Below, one piece after another: positions 26,366 to 35,068 of a stretch of 64,000 bases of DNA (positions within the stretch are counted from its first letter, which is position 1; the number at the start of each line of letters is the position of its first letter). A model generated the notes under the pieces. That model saw nothing but the letters and a program-made list of their open reading frames with translations, did no database searches and was not told the origin of the DNA. A program made the translations under genes and the position numbers. This DNA is from Alistipes sp. (GTDB taxonomy: Bacteria > Bacteroidota > Bacteroidia > Bacteroidales > Rikenellaceae), in NCBI GenBank assembly GCA_017560425.1, contig JAFZEX010000049.1:23404-87403 (forward strand). Reading direction: 5' to 3'.

Positions 26366-28510
26366 ATGGCAAAACATAGAAACAAAAGGGGAAACAACCG
26401 TGATGAGCGTGCTTCGTTTATCGTTGATATGTTCCGAGAGTTTCCCGACAACAAATTCTCGCTCAAACACCTCGCCGCAGCCTCGGGAGGTGCCGACCGT
26501 GATGGCCGCACGATGACCTTTGCCATTGTGCGTCAGCTAATCGAGGACGGCTTTATCGAGGAGGTGGCACGTAGCAAATACCGACTATCACGCTCGGCAA
26601 TGCCACGCTTTATGGGTGTTGTGAGCACAGCATCTCCAGGCGTGCTCTACGTGAGTGTCGAGGAGATGGAGAGCGACGTATATGTCTCTCGCCGCAATGC
26701 TGGTGGCGCTTTGGAGGGCGACACAGTGGAGCTTGTCGTGGCACGCCGCTCTCGTGATGGCGAGCTCGAGGGAACTATCGTAAGCGTCATCGAGCGCTCA
26801 GCACGCCCATATGTGGGCACTGCTGAAGTTACAGCAAACTCGATATTCGTCACGCCCGACACTCGCCGCCTAGGCTGCGACATCTACCTACCCCGCAAGA
26901 AGAATGCAAAGGTGGAGAGTGGCGACAAGGTGTTGGTGCGTGTGGTCGATTGGCCCGAGGGCGAGCGACTACCCCATGGCGAGTTGGTAGACATATTGGG
27001 TAAGGCGGGCGACAACGACACCGAGATGCACGCCATATTGGCTGAGTTCAACCTACCATATCGCTTTGAGCGTGACGTGCTTAACGCCGCAAAGCGCATC
27101 GAGGAGGGCATCACCAAGGAGGAGATTGAGCGCAGACGTGACATGCGTCCCCGCACAACATTTACCATCGACCCTGCCGACGCTAAGGACTTTGACGATG
27201 CACTATCGCTACACAAGCTCGACGAGGGCTTGTGGGAGGTGGGCGTTCACATTGCCGATGTTACGCACTATGTAACCCCTGGCTCAGTGGTAGACAACGA
27301 GGCTGTGGAGCGTGCCACATCGGTATATCTTGTCGATCGCACCATACCTATGCTCCCTGAGCGACTATCCAACGAGCTATGTTCGTTGCGCCCACACGAG
27401 GATAAGCTCTGCTTCTCGGCGGTATTCACGCTTAACGAGAACCTCGACATTGTGGAGGAGTGGTTTGGTCGCACCGTTATTCACTCCGATAGGCGCTTTA
27501 CGTACGAGGAGGCGCAAGCTGTAATCGAGAGTGGCGAGGGAGAGTTCAAAGAGGAGATATTGACCCTTAACCGCCTTGCACAGGCTCTTCGCAAGGAGCG
27601 CTTCAAGCACGGCGCCATAGCCTTCGAGCGTGACGAGGTGCGCTTCCGCCTCGACGAGAAGGGCAAGCCTATAGGCGTATATACCAAGATACAGAAGGAG
27701 GCCAACATGCTTATCGAGGAGTTTATGTTGCTTGCCAACAGACGTGTTGCCGAGTACTGCGCCTACCGCCTATCAAACGGCAGAAAGGTGGCTCGACCCA
27801 TGGTCTTCCGTGTTCACGACGAGCCGTCGGAGGATAAGCTCGAGAGATTTAGAGAGTTTGCCCTACGCTTTGGCCACTACTTCAAGGCGCAGAAGGGACG
27901 TGCCGTGGCTAAGGAGATGAACAAGCTCCTCGGCACGATAAATGGCCGTCCCGAGCAGAATGCCATAACCACGCTTGCTGTACGAAGCATGGCAAAGGCG
28001 GTATATACCACCGACAACATCGGTCACTACGGCTTGGCATTCCCCTACTATACACACTTCACATCGCCCATACGTCGCTACCCCGACATGATGGTACACC
28101 GACTATTGGCATCGTACCTCGGCGGAGCGAAGAGCGCCGACAAGGTGCACCTCGAGCAGCTGGCTGTGCACTCCACCGAGCGTGAGATCATCGCCTCGGA
28201 TGCCGAGCGTGCAAGCATCAAGTATAAGATGGCAGAGTTTATGAAGGACCGCATTGGCGAGGAGTTCGAGGGTGTGGTATCGGGACTTACTGAGTGGGGC
28301 GTATACGTCGAGCTCGACGACACACATGTCGAGGGCATGGCATTCCTACGAGATATCGACGATGACGACTACTACCGCTTCGACGAGGCACGCTACGAGG
28401 TTGTAGGACGCTCGTCGGGCATTCGCCTAACGCTGGGCAGCCGTGTGAGGGTGCGTGTTAAGAGCGTAGACCTCAACCGCCGAACACTCGACTTCAAACT
28501 ATTACTCTAA
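26366..28510 (+). CDS. rnr: Ribonuclease R
   Basis: A 714 aa 3'-5' exoribonuclease that degrades structured RNA. Order: N-terminal winged helix and OB cold-shock regions, the RNB catalytic domain with IDPADAKDFDDALS (Asp cluster) near residue 271 and HYGLAFPYYTHFTSPIRRYPD near residue 555, then a C-terminal S1 domain (FEGVVSGLTEWGVYVELDDTHVEGM). It is somewhat short at the C-terminus and lacks the Lys-rich tail of E. coli RNase R. Confidence 0.95.
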   Translation: MAKHRNKRGNNRDERASFIVDMFREFPDNKFSLKHLAAASGGADRDGRTMTFAIVRQLIEDGFIEEVARSKYRLSRSAMPRFMGVVSTASPGVLYVSVEEMESDVYVSRRNAGGALEGDTVELVVARRSRDGELEGTIVSVIERSARPYVGTAEVTANSIFVTPDTRRLGCDIYLPRKKNAKVESGDKVLVRVVDWPEGERLPHGELVDILGKAGDNDTEMHAILAEFNLPYRFERDVLNAAKRIEEGITKEEIERRRDMRPRTTFTIDPADAKDFDDALSLHKLDEGLWEVGVHIADVTHYVTPGSVVDNEAVERATSVYLVDRTIPMLPERLSNELCSLRPHEDKLCFSAVFTLNENLDIVEEWFGRTVIHSDRRFTYEEAQAVIESGEGEFKEEILTLNRLAQALRKERFKHGAIAFERDEVRFRLDEKGKPIGVYTKIQKEANMLIEEFMLLANRRVAEYCAYRLSNGRKVARPMVFRVHDEPSEDKLERFREFALRFGHYFKAQKGRAVAKEMNKLLGTINGRPEQNAITTLAVRSMAKAVYTTDNIGHYGLAFPYYTHFTSPIRRYPDMMVHRLLASYLGGAKSADKVHLEQLAVHSTEREIIASDAERASIKYKMAEFMKDRIGEEFEGVVSGLTEWGVYVELDDTHVEGMAFLRDIDDDDYYRFDEARYEVVGRSSGIRLTLGSRVRVRVKSVDLNRRTLDFKLLL

Positions 28511-28525
28511 TAAAACGTTGATAGC

Positions 28526-29638
28526 ATGAACGTTGAAGATATACTCGAAAAGGCGATACTGCGTGAGTCACTAACACGCCAGGAGGCATATTTCCTCTAC
28601 GACAACGCCTCGCTACATGAGCTTGCGTCGGTGGCTGATGCCATACGTCGCATGACGGTTGCCGACCCCGAGGTGGTGACATGGCAGATCGACCGCAACG
28701 TGAACATCACCAATGTCTGCAAGTCGGGCTGCAAGTTCTGCAACTTCCACTGCAAGCCCCACCAGACCGATAAGGCATATATCACCACGATGGCGGAGTA
28801 CCGCACAAAGATCGACGAGGCGCTTAGGCTCGGTGCCGACCAGCTGTTGCTTCAGGGTGGTCTACACCCACGCCTCGGCATCGAATTCTACGAGACGCTC
28901 TTCCGACAGCTTAAGAAGGAGTACCCCACACTGCGCCTAAACGCACTTGGTGCTCCCGAGGTATCGCACATAGCTGCAATCAGCGGCATCACCACCCTTG
29001 AGTGTCTTGAGCGCCTCAAGGCGGCGGGTCTTGACACCCTGCCTGGTGCTGGAGCTGAGATTTTATCGGACGACATTCGCAAGCGCATATCCCCCGCCAA
29101 GCCATCGGCACGTGAGTGGGTGCGTGTTATGCACGAGGCACACAAGCTCGGCATAACCTCTACGGCAACGATGATGTATGGCCATGCCGAGCAGCCACAC
29201 CAGCGCATCGACCACCTTATAACCATTCGTGACCTTCAGGCACTACGCCCCGAGGGCTCACGAGGCTTCACCGCATTTATTCCGTGGGTATTCTGCCCCA
29301 AGGGCACAGAGCTTGAAAAGGAGGGCATCTCGCCACGCTTCTCGGCAACAGAGTATCTGCGCATAATTGCCATGAGCCGCATCATTCTCAACAACATAAC
29401 CAACATTCAGGCATCGTGGCTCACCGTGGGCAAGGAGGTTGCCGAGCTGGCACTCAAGAGCGGCGCCAACGACATGGGCTCGATAATGATTGAGGAGAAT
29501 GTGGTCTCGTCGGCAGGCGCAACAACACGCTTCGACCGTGAGGCGATGAAGGCAACAATCCGCCGTGCCGGCTTCACCCCACGCCTCCGTGACCAGCTTT
29601 ATAACTATCGTGAGGAGAAGGAGTTAGGCACAGAGTAG
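28526..29638 (+). CDS. mqnC: Cyclic dehypoxanthinyl futalosine synthase MqnC
   Basis: Radical-SAM enzyme of the futalosine menaquinone pathway. The 4Fe-4S motif is CKSGCKFCNFHC (residues about 67-78). MqnC-type segments rather than MqnE-type: LLLQGGLHP, GAEILSDDIRKRISPAK, FTAFIPWVFCPKGTEL, NIQASWLTVG and GANDMGSIMIEENVVSSAGA. The 370 aa length fits. It starts 15 bp after rnr, so they may be cotranscribed. Other mqn genes are not in the window. Confidence 0.88.
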   Translation: MNVEDILEKAILRESLTRQEAYFLYDNASLHELASVADAIRRMTVADPEVVTWQIDRNVNITNVCKSGCKFCNFHCKPHQTDKAYITTMAEYRTKIDEALRLGADQLLLQGGLHPRLGIEFYETLFRQLKKEYPTLRLNALGAPEVSHIAAISGITTLECLERLKAAGLDTLPGAGAEILSDDIRKRISPAKPSAREWVRVMHEAHKLGITSTATMMYGHAEQPHQRIDHLITIRDLQALRPEGSRGFTAFIPWVFCPKGTELEKEGISPRFSATEYLRIIAMSRIILNNITNIQASWLTVGKEVAELALKSGANDMGSIMIEENVVSSAGATTRFDREAMKATIRRAGFTPRLRDQLYNYREEKELGTE

Positions 29639-29662
29639 AATAAGTGATGTCAAAAGGCATAT

Positions 29663-29702
29663 AAGGGTCTGAAAGGGTTGCAATACTCTTCAGACCCTTT
29701 TT
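29663..29702 (+). terminator. mqnC terminator
   Basis: Stem AAGGGTCTGAA / TTCAGACCCTT followed by T5, 24 bp after the mqnC stop. Confidence 0.85.
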
Positions 29703-29725
29703 GCCTCTTATAGCCCTTGTGCCTA

Positions 29726-29737
29726 AATCAGCGCACC
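29726..29737 (+). other. Conserved flank of repeat unit 2
   Basis: AATCAGCGCACC, identical to 21933-21944 and at the same one-base distance from its unit. Confidence 0.65.
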
Positions 29738-29738
29738 A

Positions 29739-29864
29739 ATTTGTTGTTAGGCAGGTTGCAGATGTGGCCTTGACATGAAAAAGCCTCGAATGGGAAATAC
29801 TTGACGTATGTCCAATTCGAGGCTTTGATTGAAAGGTCGCAGATGCGTACCTATCACAACAAAT
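29739..29864 (+). repeat. Structured repeat unit 2 (126 bp)
   Basis: Terminal inverted repeats ATTTGTTGTTAGG and (complement of right end) ATTTGTTGTGATAGG. The central hairpin at 29778-29826 has arms AGCCTCGAAT / ATTCGAGGCT and inner ATAC/GTAT. Two side hairpins with an AGAT loop lie at 29754-29769 (GGTTGC/GTGGCC, wobble pairs) and 29835-29851 (GGTCGC/GCGTACC, one bulge). The right end runs 11 bases into the next minus-strand gene. Confidence 0.8.
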
Positions 29865-30147
29865 TCTCCTTTGCAGCCTTCTCTGCCGCTGCACGCTCCG
29901 CCTTCTTTTTGGCTATCGCCCTCTTGCGAGCCTCAATCTGCTCGGGTGTAAGCTGCTTCTTGGGCTTCTTCTTTAATGTCGTGCTATCTACTTGAGGCTC
30001 CTTGCGCTCGACACGCTCAACACTCCTGCGAGGCTCTGCCTCACGGTCAAAAATAAGCGAGCGATACTCACCGAAGTTGATAGCAGCAACGAGCACAACA
30101 ACAAAAACCAAAATGGTGAAGACAACACCAATAACTCTCTTTATCAT
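29854..30147 (-). CDS. Small single-pass membrane protein with basic coiled-coil tail
   Basis: A 97 aa protein of unknown function. One hydrophobic segment (residues about 4-24) is followed by a highly charged region with alternating K/R, E and A (KKKPKKQLTPEQIEARKRA and onward), likely helical. It follows the CtpA-type protease by 9 bp and is probably cotranscribed. The last three codons and stop (AAT TTG TTG TGA) coincide with the terminal repeat of unit 2, so the native C-terminus may have been replaced. Confidence 0.7.
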   Translation of the reverse strand: MIKRVIGVVFTILVFVVVLVAAINFGEYRSLIFDREAEPRRSVERVERKEPQVDSTTLKKKPKKQLTPEQIEARKRAIAKKKAERAAAEKAAKENLL

Positions 30148-30156
30148 ATATTTTAG

Positions 30157-31839
30157 CTATTTATGCTTGTTAGTAATCTCCTCGACGGCACGCTGCAACA
30201 CCTTGTCGTTGGGATAGATATTGTAGTAGAATGCAGCATCGCTAAGTGGTGTGTTGCGACCGATATAGGCACGTAGCTGCGCCGAGATAATCGAGCGTGA
30301 GGTGGCTATATCTTTGCGGTTGCGCTTCACGCCATGGCGCTCGGCATATGCCACAAAGTCCTCAACAAGGTTATGACGCTCAAACATCGAGTCGAGCTGC
30401 GAGAGGCTCTTTATAGCGTCGATCTCGGAGCGATGCTTATCAGTAAAGTCGAGCGTGTAGCGATACAACACATTCATATTCCACACCTTATTATAGTATG
30501 GCGTGATGCCGAGGGTGTCGAGCGGAATAAATATGTCGGGCATGATGCCACCACCGCCATATACTGTGCGACCACCGGGCGTAGTGTACTTGAGCGAGGC
30601 GTCGAAGTGTATTGAGTCTTGCGTGAAGAACTCGTTGCGGTTGTAGCGGTTGATGATATCCATCTGGTAAGCCTCATCGTCGCCATTGGTATAAGGCTTC
30701 TGAATTGAGCGTCCCGTAGGCGTGTAGTAGCGAGCAACGGTAAGGCGCATAGCCGAGCCGTCGGCAAACGACATCTGCGTCTGCACCAAGCCCTTACCAA
30801 AGGTGCGACGACCAATAACCAAGCCTCGGTCGTTATCCTGAACAGCACCCGCCAAGATCTCGCTCGACGAGGCGCTAAACTCGTCTACAAGCACCACCAC
30901 ATCGAGCTCGGGGTACTTGCCATTCTTGCTATACTCCCTCTGCTGCTTACGCGCCCTATCCTCGGTATATACAATCAGCTTGCCCGAGGGAAGAAGGTCA
31001 TTAACGATGAGTATCGCCTGGTCAAGGAAGCCTCCGCCATTGCCTCGTAGGTCCAAGATTAGCGACTCCATGCCCTCAGCCAATAGCTCGTCGATAGCCT
31101 TGCGCATCTCGGCATGCGATGTGCGTGAGAACTGCGAGAGGCGTACAAAGCCGATATTGGGATTGCGACGAAGCATAAACGATGTCTCGATAGAGTGTAG
31201 CTCGATCGCGCCACGCACAACATCTACCTCGACAAGCTCCTTGAGGCCATGGCGCTGCAACGAGAGCTTTACGTGTGAGCGGCGAGGGCCTCGCATAAGG
31301 CGCACCATAGAGTCCTGCGGAATCTTCTGACCCGCAACATCACGTCCGTCGATACGCAGAATTCTGTCGCCAGCACGCAAGCCCGCCTTGTCGCTGGGGC
31401 CCTGCGGAATGACGCTGAGCACCATGATGGTGTCGGTCGAGGCGTTGAAGACGATGCCTATGCCGTCGAACTCGCCCTCGAGCGACTCGTTCACACTTTT
31501 GAAATCCTTGGCAGGAATAAACTCAGAGTGGGGGTCGAGCTCCGAGAGGAGCTTGGGAATCACCCTATCGTAGATCGTGTCGAGCTTGATATCATCGACA
31601 TAGTAGCTACGTATGGCGCTCACGGTCTGCACCATCTTGTCGCTAAGCGTGAGGTAGCGCTCGAGATTTTCGAGGTCGGAGGCAAACTGCGTCATCTCGA
31701 TGTTGTTGCGCTCCATAGCCTCCCAATACTTATTCAATCGGGCACGCTCAATGGCCCTACCCAAAAGTATTGAGCAAATTACAATCACAACCACAGCAAG
31801 AGCATACTTTGCCCTGCGATTACCTTGTAGCTTAGACAT
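30157..31839 (-). CDS. C-terminal processing peptidase (S41, CtpA/Prc-like)
   Basis: A 560 aa exported serine protease. An N-terminal membrane segment (residues about 11-28) precedes a PDZ domain (FDGIGIVFNA through SDKAGLRAGDRILRIDG). The S41 catalytic domain has the Ser in VDEFSASSSEILAG and the Lys in RRTFGKGLVQTQ. A further 170 residues follow. Family members trim periplasmic proteins and wall hydrolases. It lies between a DUF3078 gene (35 bp upstream) and the small membrane protein, possibly one operon. Confidence 0.92.
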   Translation of the reverse strand: MSKLQGNRRAKYALAVVVIVICSILLGRAIERARLNKYWEAMERNNIEMTQFASDLENLERYLTLSDKMVQTVSAIRSYYVDDIKLDTIYDRVIPKLLSELDPHSEFIPAKDFKSVNESLEGEFDGIGIVFNASTDTIMVLSVIPQGPSDKAGLRAGDRILRIDGRDVAGQKIPQDSMVRLMRGPRRSHVKLSLQRHGLKELVEVDVVRGAIELHSIETSFMLRRNPNIGFVRLSQFSRTSHAEMRKAIDELLAEGMESLILDLRGNGGGFLDQAILIVNDLLPSGKLIVYTEDRARKQQREYSKNGKYPELDVVVLVDEFSASSSEILAGAVQDNDRGLVIGRRTFGKGLVQTQMSFADGSAMRLTVARYYTPTGRSIQKPYTNGDDEAYQMDIINRYNRNEFFTQDSIHFDASLKYTTPGGRTVYGGGGIMPDIFIPLDTLGITPYYNKVWNMNVLYRYTLDFTDKHRSEIDAIKSLSQLDSMFERHNLVEDFVAYAERHGVKRNRKDIATSRSIISAQLRAYIGRNTPLSDAAFYYNIYPNDKVLQRAVEEITNKHK

Positions 31840-31874
31840 AACACCCTACGTATTGCAAAAATCTCGCCCTACGA

Positions 31875-32954
31875 CTACTTGTTCTTGAATGTATAGGTCA
31901 AACCAACTGACAACATCGACTGCACCTGAAGCTTCTGATACTCAGCCTTGTTGTAGTAGAACTGAACGTAGATCTGTGTAGAGATATACTTTGTTGCCTT
32001 GATGTCGATGGTGTTCTCCCAACGAAGCGTAGGCACAACATGCTGATACTCGCTCCAAGAGCCGTCATCAAGCTGCGTAGACACAAACTTATTTTTTGAC
32101 GAGATGTCGGTAATCCAACCGTAGAATGAGTATGCAGTAGTGCGGTAGCGCAACCAGCCATTCTTACCCCATGTTCTGTCGAAGTCGAGCTGGATTGAAA
32201 GACCACCCTCATACTTCTGACGGAAAGGTGCTGCCACGCCATAGTCCTTAGCGGTCTTATGGTCGATACGGTATGTTGCGCTCATCGCAATAGGCGCAAG
32301 ATTGACCTTTAGTGGGAAGGTCTCAGATGGAAGAATGTAGGTAAAACCGAGTGATGCGTCGAGATAACCAGGGGTCATGAAGTTAGACACTCGCTGGTTG
32401 CCCAACTGCTTGTCGCCACGAGCCTCGTAGCCACGAGCAAACTGAGTACGGAACTTAACATTAGCACCATACGACCAATTCTTCACCAATGCCCACTGAG
32501 GAGATGACGACAACGAGATCTCATCGACATTCTTAAACCACACGCCCTTCTGCTCGCCATTAAGGTCGATCTTGGTGTTGTTGTAGCCGAACTTTGCCGC
32601 AGCAGTGTTGGTGAGTGTGAAGCGACCCTGCTTATAGGTGTGCAAGAAGTTAAGGTTGGCAAGAACGGTGATTGTGTTGTCGCCAGCTGCCTGCCATGAC
32701 TTGCTGAATGCTGTGAGCGAGCCGTGGAGATTAGCCGTGAAGTCCACGGTGTTACGCTCCTGACGGAGAATTAGACGCTCGGCACGACGCTTAGCATCTG
32801 AGTCGATATTTAGCGCCACATCGCCCTGCTTCATGTTATTGTCAAACACGATAGGCTCCTCGGTTGCCTCGATGTTATCCACAGATACCTGTGCAAATAG
32901 GTTTGTTGCTGGCACGAGCATAGCCAATGCCAAAAGTGCAAAAATCTTCTTCAT
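31875..32954 (-). CDS. DUF3078 outer-membrane beta-barrel protein
   Basis: A 359 aa protein with a signal peptide (cleavage near LFAQVS, residues 20-24) and many alternating aromatic beta strands ending in the aromatic C-terminal strand SVGLTYTFKNK. It matches the Bacteroidetes DUF3078 pattern (FTANLHGSLTAFSKSWQAAGDNT). Function unknown; an outer-membrane location is inferred. The promoter TATCTTTG lies 39 bp before the ATG. Confidence 0.85.
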   Translation of the reverse strand: MKKIFALLALAMLVPATNLFAQVSVDNIEATEEPIVFDNNMKQGDVALNIDSDAKRRAERLILRQERNTVDFTANLHGSLTAFSKSWQAAGDNTITVLANLNFLHTYKQGRFTLTNTAAAKFGYNNTKIDLNGEQKGVWFKNVDEISLSSSPQWALVKNWSYGANVKFRTQFARGYEARGDKQLGNQRVSNFMTPGYLDASLGFTYILPSETFPLKVNLAPIAMSATYRIDHKTAKDYGVAAPFRQKYEGGLSIQLDFDRTWGKNGWLRYRTTAYSFYGWITDISSKNKFVSTQLDDGSWSEYQHVVPTLRWENTIDIKATKYISTQIYVQFYYNKAEYQKLQVQSMLSVGLTYTFKNK

Positions 32955-32992
32955 ATAGATTGGGTTTTAATAATTATCTTTGATAACGACTA

Positions 32993-33000
32993 CAAAGATA
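32993..33000 (-). promoter_or_regulatory. DUF3078 gene promoter -7 box
   Basis: TATCTTTG on the minus strand, only 11 bp from the plus-strand box for nfo, so the two promoters overlap. Confidence 0.7.
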
Positions 33001-33011
33001 TAAATTTTTCG

Positions 33012-33019
33012 TATCTTTG
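33012..33019 (+). promoter_or_regulatory. nfo promoter -7 box
   Basis: TATCTTTG, 23 bp before the nfo ATG. It forms an inverted pair with 32993-33000. Confidence 0.7.
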
Positions 33020-33042
33020 TAACAAATAACAGAGATAAAGTT

Positions 33043-33888
33043 ATGAAATATTTTGGAGCACACGTAAGTGCATCGGGCGGCGTGGAGAATGCCGTTCGTA
33101 ATGCAAAAGATATAGGGGCAACAGCCTTTGCCCTATTCACAAAAAATCAGCGTCAGTGGTTGGCTCCCGAGCTTAGCCCTTCGCAGATAGATATATTTAA
33201 GCAGGCTATGGCTGAGGCGGGCTACACCGCAGCACAGGTGTTGCCCCACGACAGCTACCTCATCAACCTCGGACACCCCGACGAAGATGGCCTCGAAAAG
33301 TCACGAGAGTCCTTTTTCGAGGAGATGCGTCGCTGCGAGCTGCTTGGCCTCGACCGCCTAAACTTCCACCCCGGAAGCCACCTCAAGCGCATCGACGAGG
33401 AGGGCTCGCTGAAGCGTATTGCCGAGTCGATAAACATGGCGCTGGAGCGCTCTGAGGGCGTTACGGCAGTCTTGGAAAACACGGCGGGACAAGGCTCAAA
33501 CCTCGGCTTTAAGTTCGAGCACTTGGCATACATCATCGACAGAGTGGAGGATAAGAGCCGTGTGGGCGTATGTCTCGATACGTGTCACTCGTTTGCTGCG
33601 GGCTACAACCTTCGCACACGTGAGGCGTGCGACGCTACGTTTGCCGAGTTTGAGCGCATCGTGGGCTTCAAATACCTACGTGGCATGCACCTCAACGATG
33701 CAATGCGTCCTCTTGGCAGCCACATCGACCGCCACTCACCACTTGGCGATGGCGAGATTGGCTGGGAGTGCTTCAAGTATATCGCCCACGACCCACGCTT
33801 CGACAACATTCCACTTATCCTCGAGACCCCCGACGAGGAGCGCTGGGCTAAGGAGATTGAGATATTGAACAACTTTGCAAAGCAATAA
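33043..33888 (+). CDS. nfo: Endonuclease IV (AP endonuclease)
   Basis: A 281 aa zinc-dependent TIM-barrel enzyme that nicks DNA at abasic sites. Signatures: [14 protein letters not shown] at the N-terminus, LNFHPGSH near residue 107, [52 protein letters not shown] and [14 protein letters not shown]. All metal-binding motifs are present. mntP follows 9 bp later. Confidence 0.96.
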   Translation: MKYFGAHVSASGGVENAVRNAKDIGATAFALFTKNQRQWLAPELSPSQIDIFKQAMAEAGYTAAQVLPHDSYLINLGHPDEDGLEKSRESFFEEMRRCELLGLDRLNFHPGSHLKRIDEEGSLKRIAESINMALERSEGVTAVLENTAGQGSNLGFKFEHLAYIIDRVEDKSRVGVCLDTCHSFAAGYNLRTREACDATFAEFERIVGFKYLRGMHLNDAMRPLGSHIDRHSPLGDGEIGWECFKYIAHDPRFDNIPLILETPDEERWAKEIEILNNFAKQ

Positions 33889-33897
33889 TTTCGAGAT

Positions 33898-34455
33898 ATG
33901 GGAATTGCAGAAATTCTGTTGATTGGCTTCGGCTTGGCGATGGACGCTACGGCAGTATCTATAGGTAAGGGTCTGAGCGTTAAGCGAGTAGAGCCATCGC
34001 ATGTATTAAAGGTTGGACTTTGGTTTGGCGGCTTTCAGGCGCTTATGCCCATTGTGGGCTATCTGCTTGCAAGGCAGTTTGCCGACTTTGTAGTGGGCAT
34101 CGACCACTGGATAGCCTTCGGCTTGCTTGTGCTTATCGGACTCAATATGATACGTGAAACAATATGGGGCGACGAGGAGGATAGCAACGACGACTTTAGC
34201 CTACGCACCATGGCGCTTATGGCTGTGGCAACAAGCATCGACGCACTTGCTGTGGGCGTGAGCTTCGCCTTTATCCATGCCAACATCTGGACCTCGTCAG
34301 CAATTATCGGCGTTGTCACCTTCGCCCTCTCGGCAATGGGTCTATATCTCGGACGTAAGATTGGCTCACACCTCGGCTCAAAGGCGGGATTGTTGGGCGG
34401 TTTGGTGCTAATTGGCATCGGCATAAAGATCCTCGTTGAGCACCTAAACCATTAG
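33898..34455 (+). CDS. mntP: Manganese efflux pump MntP
   Basis: A 185 aa inner-membrane protein with six hydrophobic segments. Duplicated family motifs with paired Asp are present: GFGLAMDATAVSIGKG near residue 10 and ATSIDALAVGVSFAF near residue 112. These fit the MntP (UPF0059) Mn2+ exporter family. It ends 21 bp before a terminator shared with the opposing small genes. Confidence 0.9.
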   Translation: MGIAEILLIGFGLAMDATAVSIGKGLSVKRVEPSHVLKVGLWFGGFQALMPIVGYLLARQFADFVVGIDHWIAFGLLVLIGLNMIRETIWGDEEDSNDDFSLRTMALMAVATSIDALAVGVSFAFIHANIWTSSAIIGVVTFALSAMGLYLGRKIGSHLGSKAGLLGGLVLIGIGIKILVEHLNH

Positions 34456-34476
34456 TGGTTAGCGCATTAAAAAATG

Positions 34477-34512
34477 ATACTTGGTAGCTCAGATGCTACC
34501 AAGTATTTTTTG
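34477..34512. terminator. Bidirectional terminator after mntP
   Basis: A 12-bp stem ATACTTGGTAGC / GCTACCAAGTAT with loop TCAGAT, T6 on the plus side and A-rich DNA on the other. The stop codon of the opposing gene lies in its loop. Confidence 0.85.
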
Positions 34513-34773
34513 TAGATAAGCCACCGCCTTGCGATATATATCCTCGAAAATGGCGCTTACGTCGTAGACCGTATCGAGGCGGCGATGCCATAGCCTAAGG
34601 GTGCGCCGCACGGAGCTGTAGTATAGTATTGCGGTGATAAGAGCGTATATCGCCCCGACGACAAATAGTGCGAAGGCAAGACTCCCGGTAAGTGCTGCGA
34701 GCACCACCACAAAGGCTCCACTTAGGAACATAAGTCCTAAAACGAGCACAACGACAAACATCAGCATCGACAT
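34489..34773 (-). CDS. Small two-helix membrane protein (holin-like/DUF1469-like)
   Basis: A 94 aa protein with two long hydrophobic segments (about residues 3-25 and 29-52) and a basic amphipathic C-terminal half (SVRRTLRLWHRRLDTVYD). It follows a YtxH gene by 31 bp. In Bacteroidetes such pairs are common and are often called phage-holin-family or YqjE-like proteins. Nothing here suggests a phage. Function unknown. Confidence 0.7.
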   Translation of the reverse strand: MSMLMFVVVLVLGLMFLSGAFVVVLAALTGSLAFALFVVGAIYALITAILYYSSVRRTLRLWHRRLDTVYDVSAIFEDIYRKAVAYLQKILGSI

Positions 34774-34804
34774 ACCATATCGCAGGTTAGGTGGCTAACA
34801 TCGT

Positions 34805-34990
34805 CTACTTGTTCTCAGCGTCGCAGTGACAGCCGAGGTCGGCACGCATGCGAGCCTCTGCCTCGCTCACAGCATCACGAATCTTGTGACGTAGCTCCTT
34901 GCCCGATGTAGGGGTCACGAGAACTGCTACCATAGCTCCGACAAGGGCACCACCCAGCGCCGAGAGCAGACATAATGAAGAGTGTTTCAT
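34805..34990 (-). CDS. YtxH-like small protein
   Basis: A 61 aa protein starting MKHSSLCLL. A glycine-rich hydrophobic segment (GGALVGAMVAVLVTP) is followed by the YtxH motif TSGKELRHKIRDAV and a short acidic, Cys-containing tail. The ATG at 34990 is preferred over an upstream in-frame start because homology begins here. Members are small envelope or stress-associated proteins without a defined activity. It is probably cotranscribed with the next membrane protein. Confidence 0.75.
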   Translation of the reverse strand: MKHSSLCLLSALGGALVGAMVAVLVTPTSGKELRHKIRDAVSEAEARMRADLGCHCDAENK

Positions 34991-35068
34991 AGTTGTAAAT
35001 TTTAAATGTTGTACACCCTGACAACAACAAATCCTAAGCCACAACTAAGGCGAGTAACAAAAAAATTG

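Noticed and set aside
29741-29752. Integron attC-like GTTAGGC core
   Set aside because: The heptamer appears in one unit only and the matching opposite core (RYYYAAC) is not placed as in attC; no integrase or cassettes seen.
34489-34990. Prophage remnant because of a holin-like protein
   Set aside because: YtxH plus small membrane protein pairs are usual in Bacteroidetes chromosomes and no other phage gene is present.
35015-35035. Solo terminal repeat (ATTTGTTGTTGTCAGGG on the minus strand)
   Set aside because: It resembles a unit end, but no central hairpin or partner end is nearby; chance similarity is possible.
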